Origin: Viscum album | Taxonomy: Eukaryota; Streptophyta; Magnoliopsida; Santalales; Viscaceae | Direction of reading: 5' to 3' | Length of the DNA stretch: 64,000 bases | NCBI GenBank assembly: GCA_963277665.1 | Contig: OY728128.1 | Span: 1,867,018,988-1,867,082,987 of the forward strand | Shown: in pieces, positions 1 through 9,024 of the stretch | How the letters are laid out: each line of letters begins with the position of its first letter | Numbering within the stretch: position 1 is the first letter of the stretch | Made by a program: the position numbers and the translations under genes | The notes under the pieces: model-generated | Seen by the model: only the letters and a program-made list of their open reading frames with translations | What the model was told of the DNA's origin: nothing | The model's database searches: none

Positions 1-2091
1 ATCCATCCTACGGAAAATGAAATCACCGCGCGTGCGTACGTACGGAATACCGTCTCCACGCCGTGTGAATCTGTTTTCCACTACCACCATACTTGGATGG
101 GTATAATGGTGTAAATAAATAACTATATATGATTATTGTAAAGTGATAATGATTATGAAATATTATAAAAACACTTCAATAAAATTCTATGATCATGGGA
201 ATGATATCATCGTTCGCGCGTACGTACGGACTACCGTCTCCACGACGTGATTAGATTCATTTTCCATGTTAAAAATTCAATAATGATTATAAAGTATATA
301 TAATAATTAATCATGAAATATATGACATAATAATTCTACTGTATTTGTGTATATATATGTATGTCATCTACTTAATTCAATTCAATTCAATAAGGAAACG
401 AAAACATCGTTCATGCGTACGTACGGCCTACCGTCTCCATGAATGGTGTATTTCGTTCCATTTATTGATCTATTATATATATGTTTATTCTGAATGTATA
501 TTATATATAAATCATGTTTTATATTCTGGAATTAAGTAATCATGATCTAGGTTATCATATGAATAATTTGAAGTCAAAACACAGACGACAAATGAAACGA
601 TTTCACCCAAAACGCCTTTTCACATGGAATTTACAAAAGAACGGGTAATAAAATGACATAAGTGAACCATATATGATATCATAACAATGAATATGATTGT
701 GTAATAAGTGAATGAAATTATTTAAATCATTATACAGGTGGTTCGGATACGTACGAAGCATATCAGACCTAAGGTGAGGGATACATTTTCAATCTCATTT
801 TTTTATCCGAGATTGCTTATACGTAAGTATTTACTGGGGTTAAGTTTATCATCCATGAACATGTTTTCTAAAAAAAATTTCATAATTTTTTTTCTATTCT
901 TCCATAAATGTATAAAGTCACTTTTACCCTTTATTTAATTTTTACCACTTTGTATGAATGTAATCTTTCCTTTAGATACCATATCAGGCACTTTTTCACT
1001 TTTCCGACAAAAGTACGAGGAGAATGTTATTTTTAACTTATACGGAGTGAATGGATATTTACCATTTCATATCGACTAATTTTAAAGAAGCTTCCTATAC
1101 ATGATTTTATGTTTATTTTCAATAAAATCATTTTCTTTTAAAATTGTGTGGCATTTTATGAAAAGAAAATGATTTTTAAGGAGAAAGGATATTTTCCTCA
1201 AGAATTTATTTCAAGTGTTTTGTCAAAACCATTTTCCATCTAAGATGACATTATTTCATATGCATATGTTTCATGTATAATGTCTCTATGATTTACATGG
1301 TTTCAATTTTCTTATGATGAAATATCCATTTGTTTTATATGGATTATGTGATGATGGGATAAGGTTTATGAGACACATTTTATTCTCTGGGTTATGATGA
1401 TTGTTTTAAGATTATTTTGTGGCACAAGTAAGAATGATTTCATCATGAGATGGGTGGGACCTATATCTCCCTCCAATGCATTGGGTAAATATTTATATCT
1501 CATGAGATAGACATGGCTGGAACGATATGTTAATCCGGTTCAGTGTTACAGGACTAAAACGAGGAGTAAACTCGATTCACAAAGGGACTTTGTTCACTAT
1601 GATGGTCTTGGCAGCAATGCCTTGGCTATTATGGAAATCATAACAAGTTCTTAATGGTTTCCACAATTACATGTTTTATTCCCATGTAATTTTATCATGA
1701 TTGATGTTACATTATGATATATGCCTTATATACTTCCATGTTTTATGTTATTGATCAAGATTTTGATGTTTAAACATTATGTTCATGTTTTTATGTTCAA
1801 ATGTACATGGTTTGTTTTATTTTCTCCATGATTACCTTTAATGAGAATTTGAGCTCCCCCTTTATCTGTTTTCTATTCCCCAAGATATAATGAAACGTTT
1901 TAGGAAAGAAATCAAAAGGGGAAGATCATTATGGGAGATGTTGAAAATCTTTCACCAGGATTAGTAGAATATGTTCCGAGTTTCCAAAGACACTAAACTA
2001 TTATGATCCTTGAGTTTTGGTTTTTGTTTTGTATTAAGGATTCCGCAAAAATAATGTAATTTCCATGTATGTAAAGCTTTGGGTCTCTACA
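1..2091 (+). repeat. 5' LTR of element A (3' part only)
   Basis: Direct repeat of 6928-9024. The first 2.69 kb of this LTR, including the promoter, is off the left edge. The part present covers the transcribed R/U5 side. It holds the three palindrome-loop hairpins (12-459) and a conserved block near 1450-1485 (CTCCAATGCATTGGGTAA-like) that is also found in the LTRs of element B near 36470 and 42900, which links the two families. Confidence 0.88.
12..459 (+). promoter_or_regulatory. Three tandem hairpins with palindromic CGTACGTACG loops (5' LTR of A)
   Basis: Hairpin 1 is 12-79 (loop palindrome 35-44), hairpin 2 is 194-268 (219-228) and hairpin 3 is 394-459 (416-425). The arms of hairpin 3 pair over nearly 20 positions (GGAAACGAAAACATCGTTCATG side against the complement ending TTTCGTTCC). 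Hairpins 1 and 2 pair less perfectly, with several G-U pairs. Each loop reads CGTACGTACGG, 3-4 bases, then ACCGTCTCCA. The repeat spacing is about 185-200 bp. The array lies roughly 330 bp downstream of the expected transcription start judged from the TATA box in the 3' LTR, so it would be in the genomic RNA. A role in RNA dimerisation or packaging is inference. Confidence 0.75.
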
Positions 2092-2093
2092 GT

Positions 2094-2105
2094 TGGTATC
2101 AGAGG
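2094..2105 (+). other. Primer-binding site, initiator tRNA-Met type (element A)
   Basis: TGGTATCAGAGG begins two bases after the LTR end TCTCTACA. It matches the complement of the plant initiator tRNA-Met 3' end (TGGTATCAGAGC) except at the last base. It fixes the + orientation of the element and the 5' LTR/interior boundary. Confidence 0.9.
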
Positions 2106-2320
2106 AAGGGTTTAGTTAACCTTTGGAAACATGGATGAGAAAACTTTAGTGAAATCCCAAGAGATATTTCTAAGGGATGTCCCTAAGGTTAAGTATACAT
2201 ATAGATTAGAGTCCTAGAATTATGTTGACGATCATGAATAACCTAGGGTGAACCAAAGGTTTCATGGATTAATGAATTTTTTATAATTTAGACACTCAAT
2301 AAGTGACTTTTTATTATTAA

Positions 2321-2761
2321 GTGGTTCCTCATTATGTTAACTGTTTCTTACAATATAGTTTCTGGTCTTATTTAATGGCGGGAATGAGAAGGAATTCAGT
2401 AAACATTGATTCCAATAGACAAATTGGTGACTATGATCAAAAAAATTATGTAATTCCTGGAGAGAAAGATATTGTGATTATTCTGAATCAGTCATATCGA
2501 TATATGATTAACAAGGTGAACTTTAGTTGTATTCATAAGTCATCAAATAAGGGGAAGATGGGATTTTATGCATGTTCGCATGGTGAGGAGCATATAGAAA
2601 AGAAGATTGAGATTTCTAAATAAGGGAAGAAGAACCTTGAGGAATACCTCAAATGGAGGAAAAAATGTTATCTATGTGGACAAAAGGGTCATCGAGTGAC
2701 AGACTTCTATAGAGTCCAATGTCTTATCTGTGGAGAACATGGGAATTACCCAACTCAATGA
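2321..2761 (+). pseudogene. gag C-terminal remnant with two broken CCHC zinc knuckles (element A)
   Basis: One frame runs from ATG 2321 through a stop at 2621-2623 to a stop at 2759-2761 (147 codons). The tail holds two nucleocapsid-type knuckles. The first, from 2666, reads CYLCGQKGHRVTDF: C-x2-C-x4-H is intact but the last C has become F. The second, from 2720, reads CLICGEHGNYPTQ then stop: the H has become N and the last C a TGA stop. The same double-knuckle layout is seen in the Tekay element at 23403-23505. The N-terminal 100 residues are not recognisable. In life this would be the nucleic-acid-binding part of the capsid protein. All the lesions are visible point changes, so no functional protein is expected. 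Confidence 0.72.
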
Positions 2762-3481
2762 CCTGACTTAAGAAGTTACTTCTAAATTGAGGAAGGACCT
2801 ATTCCATGACAATAATTGAAGAAGATGGATTGAAGGTCTTATGTATTGGAATTCAATAATAATGTTGTTGAGGTACTTTTATAGTATATTGAAATATCTG
2901 TGTGTTGGTCCATCGTAGTTTTCTATAAGAATATGGAACCGGTAACCATGAAAAGTTATTCAAATATTTTGGAAAGCAGATGATATGTGCATAATGAATG
3001 GTTAAGGACAAAATAATATGTTTGATAGTATTAATGAGCTCATGATTGATATAAGGACTAAGTGATATCATGGTTTTAGTATATAAAATTTTTGGGATTT
3101 TGGTATGTGGAAAGAGTTAACTTTTGACAGCAATCATGTTTTCACTAGGGTTCTATAGTAATTCATGTTTCAATAGAATACATGATTAAGGTATTCACAT
3201 GTTTGGAATGTGACCAACAAAATATATCTTATGATATATGGGGGATAAATGATGGTACTCACGTGCTTGTTATGTGAACTTTCAAGTAACCATTTTGTTT
3301 ATACTATGGGCCTGGGCAGAATTATTTTGGATATGCCTAAATATTGGAATGAATTAAGTAAGACATATGATAGTATTGTTTATGGATAGAACGTTTTTCC
3401 TATTTTATTGAAGGAATGATATTATAATGTAGTTTTAGAAAAAGGGACAACCTGCAGGACGGTCGACAACTCGTCGTGTTA
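2762..3481 (+). other. Interior of element A without recognisable coding content
   Basis: About 720 bp between the gag tail and the tRNA-like block. A weak aspartic-protease-like stretch might exist near 2895-2930 in the + direction (a V-G-P-S-stop-F-S pattern where D-S-G-A-S-x-S-F would be expected), but the catalytic Asp is absent and I do not call it. The end of this stretch (from about 3425) matches element B from about 37640. Confidence 0.4.
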
Positions 3482-3559
3482 GGAAAGGCTGTGGGAATCG
3501 AACCCACAATTGAAGTGCGACAGGCCTTTATTTCCTTCCACTGTCCGACAGAATGTCCC
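3482..3559 (-). other. Antisense tRNA-like sequence (element A)
   Basis: On the minus strand a 78-nt stretch has a perfect T-arm (GTGGG TTCGATT CCCAC, plus positions 3491-3507, containing the B-box GGTTCGATTCC), a D-arm-like CAGTGGAAGG (A-box region), and a GCCTGTCGCAC segment spaced like the anticodon loop of plant tRNA-Asp(GTC). The distance from GTC to GGTTCGA equals that of tRNA-Asp. The anticodon stem and acceptor are poorly paired, so this is a degenerate tRNA-like element, not a working tRNA gene. A homologous block lies at the same relative position in element B (37685-37763). Confidence 0.55.
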
Positions 3560-4227
3560 GGTTTAATTGAAACTAGTTTTATTAAGCAGTATGATAGATG
3601 AATTATATGTCCATTTTTGGAATCATCTACGATTAACCTCACTATAGATGAACCAATGTATATTTGATAACTTTTGCTAACATTTTTTTTGAGACATATG
3701 GAATGACCTATCATTCTATCACATGATCTTCTAACTCTTCATGAATGAAAAATTCACCTTCATTTCATTAAGTGATGAAGTGGAAATTGTTCAACGCACG
3801 AACAACAGTGAGATTATACCAAAATAAAGTAAGTATTTCTTCTAATTCAAATTCTTCAACTTTTGGGAAATCACCTTGAAAACCAAAAAATGTTTTCCTA
3901 GTTCCCTTATTTCCAATGAATCAGATTGTACTATAGATCATCACAAATTTATGGATTTGTGATTGTTGGATTTTTCATAGCCATGTTCTCTACCACACTC
4001 CATCAGAACATGATGGTTAGATTTTTCATCTATATCCATATTTTCACCTTTGTTCTCCTCTGTGGAAACCCAGTGATTAGTTAATTTGGGTAACCATTAC
4101 GTTTCATACTTTAGTTTTTAAAGATAAGTTTTGGTATTCCTTTTTATGATGTGGGTTTCTATTAAAGAAACATTCGAGTAGTAAACCCTTTATAACCCCG
4201 ACGAATTTCGAGGGCGAAATTCATTTT
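3560..4227 (+). other. Interior of element A before the polypurine tract
   Basis: No frame of note. From about 3990 onward (CTCCATCAGAACATGA) it aligns by eye with 38480-38690 of element B, which carries the same CTCCATCAGAACATGA string. This is the conserved 3' interior shared by the two non-autonomous families and related to the region upstream of the 3' LTR in Tekay-type elements. Confidence 0.6.
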
Positions 4228-4240
4228 AAGGGGGGTACAA
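4228..4240 (+). other. Polypurine tract of element A
   Basis: AAGGGGGGTACAA directly precedes the LTR start TGTAACAGCC. It is the expected plus-strand primer for reverse transcription and fixes the 3' LTR start at 4241. Confidence 0.85.
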
Positions 4241-6609
4241 TGTAACAGCCGGAGATTTTATGGGAAATATTATTTTTAATTTCTTTGATGTCTTGTGGTG
4301 TATGCTACACCAAAATTAGCTTTTGCAATACGCAACACCATATTAGGTTGCAGTATACTCAACACTATTCTTGGATTGTGTTATACACAATTTCAAGTTC
4401 GTTTTATAGGAATTATTCTACACAAAATTAGGTATAGGTTTTGTAAAATGTATAAATGAAATAAGTTTTGATTATGATATATGAAACACCAAAGGGATCT
4501 TTCACTACACGCAGCCCGGACTTGGCTTGCACTACACGCAATCGCGACCTTCCACGATAACATGTGTTGTACGCAATACCGAGTTTCGCTAAACAACGAT
4601 ATATGGTTATAAAATTATTACGAACTAGCTTTTATGAATATTATTAACCACATTTTGAATTTTATAACATTATTATTAATCTTACACATTTTCTAGAACA
4701 TGGTATGAGAACAAAATAATTGTTTCAGGTAAAATATGTATTTTTCAAGAAATGCAGTTTTTCCGCCTTTTAATGGCGCACCCATTTTAAATATAATTTT
4801 TGACAAGTTTATATGTTAAATTTGACAAAATAAAATTCTTATTTGGAATCAGGATATAAAAATTTATATTCGATAATGTTTTGATATTTTTTTGATAACT
4901 TTCATATTTAATTGAATAGTAAACACACACTATTTTAATTAAAAACAACATTTTCATCGAAATAATTTATATGGTTAAATTATAATATTGAATGGTTTTA
5001 AAGTATAAATAGAATATATTTTTACCATTTAATATAATTTATGTCATTAACATTGATTTTACATTGAATTCATAGGTAAACTCATTTCAATCTTTTGCAA
5101 TGTTTTAACTTTTTAAACTCATTTTCTTAACAATGGGATTAACTTTAAATTAATTTCTGCAACTTTTGTGTATTGAATTTAGAAAAATGGATTCCATATT
5201 TGGAATAATTGGGTCCAAATTAATTTAATAGGATACTTTTTATTTTTGGGCATTCTGAATAGTAACTACGGTAAATTTTATTTACCATAGTAAAATGTAA
5301 ATCAGGTAATTAATGGTAAATATAATATTATAAAATTACCCTAACACTTGTCTTAATATAATTTGATTCTTATATTTTGTCCTAAGGCATATTTGGGTCG
5401 AAATGGAATCCATTGGAACCCACTTCGAGGTGATTAAGACCTTTAGTTTATTTTTTTTAAAGGAAAATGAAATATGTCTCACTCAACTTTAATAATTAAA
5501 GTATTTTTAATATAAGCTAATACAGAATATAAATTTCAATTATAAATTCTCATTTAAAATATAAAATGTGTTTCTTTATCATGGTAATTTATTTGTAATT
5601 TTTATGAGTTATTTAATTACCTTATTAGCTTATACATTAATGATGCAGAAATTATTTATTTAGTGAAAAATCAATAATATTGTTTTTATTGAATATGTAA
5701 TACATGTTAAAAGGCCCAAAAACCATACCAAAACTTATTTTAGTTTATATATACACCATAATCATCCATGTACCGAATATATGACCGTTTGGAGTCTTAT
5801 AAAAGTGATTATGACACTTATATTATTTTATGTTAAATGATGTCAACGTTGTCACCTTCATAATTTAATAAATATAATATTTTTAATGTTGGGTGTTTTA
5901 GAAGATAAATCCATAAAAAAGTATTCTTAGGAATTATATAATATTTATCTTCATCCTAGTATTTTATTTTTAATTTTTATGCAACAAATAGGTATATTTA
6001 ATGATTATATAAAAATATTGTAGAAATTATTTTATTAAGAGAAGTATCAAATAAATGGTTTTACAAATAGTAAAATAAATATTATATGAACTACTTAATG
6101 TCCTCCACTAATTTTATAGATTAATATGACATGTTATAAACCTATGAAAAATTTTCGTTTGAATATATCCTTTTTGTGGATTTTATTTAAATTCCAATAA
6201 TTGAATAGTGTCAAAATTGACACTATTGTTATTTTATAAAAATAACATATTATTAAATTGTTTAAAAATCACTAAAATATTTAAAAATTATAAATTGAAA
6301 TTTATATAATTTAATATTTCATAAATTATCTAATTATTAATAATTCATAGCACATAAGTGATTATTTTGACAATTTAAAATTTAAAATCTTATTACAACA
6401 AATAAATTTTAATAGATTAAATAAGGATAAATCAAGTTGATAATGATTAAAATAAATTCCATACATGACTAAATTTTATTTTTTGATGATATTAAAACCC
6501 AATATCATCTAATATTCTTATATGAGTCATTTTTGGAGGTTTTTAAGTGGGGTTAGATTTATTATAAATTAATATTTTTATGATTTCCAAAGGTACCCCT
6601 CTCCTCCCT

Positions 6610-6616
6610 TATAAAA
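6610..6616 (+). promoter_or_regulatory. LTR TATA box (element A)
   Basis: TATAAAA follows a pyrimidine-rich CCCCTCTCCTCCCT stretch and precedes a C-rich leader (AACCCCTTCCCACATC...). The arrangement is the same as at 33891 and 40327 in element B, so this is very likely the LTR core promoter, with a start about 30 bases downstream near 6640. Confidence 0.75.
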
Positions 6617-6820
6617 TGGGAACCCCTTCCCACATCTCTTCACACACATTTGAGCCTTTAAGCTCTGCCAACCCCTGCCAATTTCCTTTTTCAACCTCCT
6701 TAGAAAAGTTCTAGAGGTCTTGGTATTCTTTAATGTCAAATCGTAGTGCCCTAAGTGGCAGTTTCAAAAAGGCGTGTCGAAGAAGAGGTAATACCTGTTA
6801 CCGATTATTTCAAATTTATT

Positions 6821-6840
6821 TCTTCTTCTTCTTCTTCTTT
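6821..6840 (+). repeat. (TTC)n microsatellite
   Basis: About six uninterrupted TTC units in the transcribed part of the A LTR. Likely slippage; no function is implied. Confidence 0.9.
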
Positions 6841-6938
6841 AGTTGTATCATTATGAAGTAATAACATCAGTATCAATAATATAATGATATTTTATTATAT
6901 ATATGAAACAAACCAATTTAACCTTCTATCCATCTTAT

Positions 6939-7393
6939 GGAAAACGATATCACCGTGCCTACGTACGTACGGAATATCGTCTACACGCCGTGGTGTAATC
7001 TGTTTTCCACCACCACCTTACATGGATGGGTATAATGGTGTAAATAAATAACTATATATGATTATTTAAATGTGATAATTATTATCAAATATTATAAAAA
7101 CACTTCAATACAATTCCATGATCATGGGAATGACATCATCGTTCGGGTGTACGTACGGACTACCGTCTCCACGACGCGATGAGATTAATTTTTCATGTTA
7201 ACAATTCAAGAATGATTATATAGTATATATAATAAGTACTCATAAAATATATTACATAATAATGCTACTGGATTTATGTATATATATATATGCATATGTC
7301 ATCTACTTAATTCCATTCAATTCAATAAGGAAATGAAAACAGCGTTCATGCGTACGTACGACCTACCGTCTCCATGAACGGTGTATTTCATTC
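6939..7393 (+). promoter_or_regulatory. Three tandem palindrome-loop hairpins (3' LTR of A)
   Basis: Copies of the array at 12-459: hairpin 1 is 6939-7008 (palindrome 6962-6971), hairpin 2 is about 7123-7197 (loop reads TGTACGTACG, still holding the 8-base palindrome GTACGTAC) and hairpin 3 is 7329-7393 (palindrome 7351-7360). In hairpin 3 the arms differ from the 5' LTR copy, yet several differences keep pairing: AACGAAA/TTTCGTT at 394-459 has become AATGAAA/TTTCATT here. Confidence 0.75.
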
Positions 7394-9024
7394 TATTTAT
7401 CGATCTATTATATATATTTTTATTCTAAATATATATTATATATAAATCATGTTTTATATTCTGGAATTATTTAATCATGATCTAAGTAATTATATGAATA
7501 ATTTTAAGTCAAAACACGAACGACAAATGAAACGATTTTACCCAAAATGCTCTTTAACATGGAATTTACAAAAGAATCGGTAATATAAAGTCATAAGTGA
7601 ACCATGTAAGATATCATAACAATGAATATGATTATTTAATAATTCAATGAAATTATTTAAATCATTATACAGGTGGTTCAGATACATACCAAGAATATCA
7701 AACCTAAGGTAAGGGATAAATTTTCAATCTCATTTTTTTTATCCGAGATTTCTTATACGTAAGTATTTACTGGGGTTATGTTTATCATCAATGACCATGT
7801 TTTCTTAAAATGTTTTCATAAAATGTTTACTATTCTTCAATGAATGTTTAAAGTCATTTTTACCCTTTATTGACTTTTTACCATATTGTATTAATGGAAT
7901 CTTTCCTTTAGTTACTATATAAGGTACTTTTTTACTTTTCCGACAAAAGTACGAGGAGAAAGTTATTTTTAACTTATATGGCGTGAAAAAAATTTTATGG
8001 TTTCATATTGCCTAATTTTCAAGAATCACACTCTACAAATTTTCATGTTTATTTTCAATAAAATCCTTTTATTTTAAATTTTTTTGGCATTTTGTGAAAA
8101 GAAAATGATTTTTAAGGAGAAAGGATATTTTCCTAAAAAATTTATTTCAAGTGTTTTATCAAAACCATTTTCCATCTAAGATGAAATTATTTAATATGTG
8201 TATGTTTCAAGTATAATGTCTTTATGATTTAAATGGTTTCACTTTTCTTATGATTAAATATCCATTTGTTTTATATGGATTATGTGATGATGGGATGATG
8301 TTTATGAAACCCATTTTATTCTTTGGGTTATGATGAATATTTTAAGTTTATATTGTGGCACAAGTAAGAATGATTTCATCGTGAGATGGGTGGGACCTAT
8401 ATCTCCCTCTAATGCATTGGGTAAAGATTTATATCTCATGATATAGACATGGCTGGAATGATAAGTTAATCGGGTTTAGTGTTAAAGGATCGAAACGTGG
8501 AGTGAACTCGATTCAGAAAGGGACTTTGTCCACTAAGACGGTGTTACCAGAAATGCCTTGGCTACTATGGAAATTATAACTTGTGATTAATGGTTTCCAC
8601 AATTACATGTTTTATTCCCATGTCATTTCATCATGATTGATGTTCCATTATGATCTATTCATTATGTACTTCTATGATTTATTTATTGCTCAAGATTTTT
8701 ATGTTTAAACATTATGTTCTTGTTTTTATGTTCAAATGTATATGGTTTGTTTTATGTTCTCCATGATTACACTTACTGAGCATTTGAGCTCACCCTTTAT
8801 ATGTTTTCTTTTCCCAAGGATATAAATAATGGTTTTAGGTACGAAAAAAAGGGGAATGTCTGTATAGGAGATGTTGAAGATCTTTCTCCAGGATTAGAAG
8901 AATATGTTCCGTGTTTCCAAAGACACAAATCTATTACGATCCTTGAGTTTTGATTTTTGTTATGTATTAATTATTCCACAAAATTAATGTAATTTCCATG
9001 TACATCAAGGTTTGGGTCTCTACA

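Larger units (their letters stand above)
1..9024 (+). mobile_element. Non-autonomous LTR retrotransposon A (Ty3/Tekay-like ends), 5' LTR cut by window edge
   Basis: Bases 1-2091 are repeated at 6928-9024. The copy at 2091 is followed by an initiator-Met primer site (2094) and the copy at 4241 is preceded by a polypurine tract. This defines a 5' LTR (partial here), an interior of 2149 bp (2092-4240) and a 3' LTR of 4784 bp. LTR ends are TGTAACAGCC...TCTCTACA. The stretch just before the 3' LTR (an AATTTCGAGG-type motif, then a G-run, then TGTAACA) is typical of plant Tekay/Del chromoviruses. The interior holds only a gag tail with broken zinc knuckles and no recognisable reverse transcriptase or integrase, so the element must have moved with proteins from elsewhere (inference). 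It lies inside an exon of the antisense gene of the Tat-like element to its right. The expected right target duplication is 9025-9029 (ttctt); its partner is outside the window. Confidence 0.85.
4241..9024 (+). repeat. 3' LTR of element A (4784 bp)
   Basis: Starts TGTAACAGCC after the polypurine tract and ends TCTCTACA. Its length is close to the 4786 and 4790 bp of the LTRs of element B. Several blocks are shared with B, for example 4800-5040 against 32640-32890. 4241-6600 is the very AT-rich U3, where I see no coding content. The promoter is near 6610, the hairpin array at 6939-7393 and the remaining U5-side sequence runs to 9024. Confidence 0.9.

Noticed and set aside
416..425. CGTACGTACG hairpins as hammerhead or other self-cleaving ribozymes
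   Set aside because: No CUGAUGA/GAAA core around the stems; the constant text ACCGTCTCCA does not fit a known ribozyme core.
2895..2930. Protease active site in element A
   Set aside because: Pattern is only loosely like DSGASHSF, lacks the Asp and has a stop; too weak to call.
3482..3559. A genuine functional tRNA-Asp gene
   Set aside because: Anticodon stem and acceptor stem do not pair properly and there is no terminator T-run right after it; only tRNA-like.
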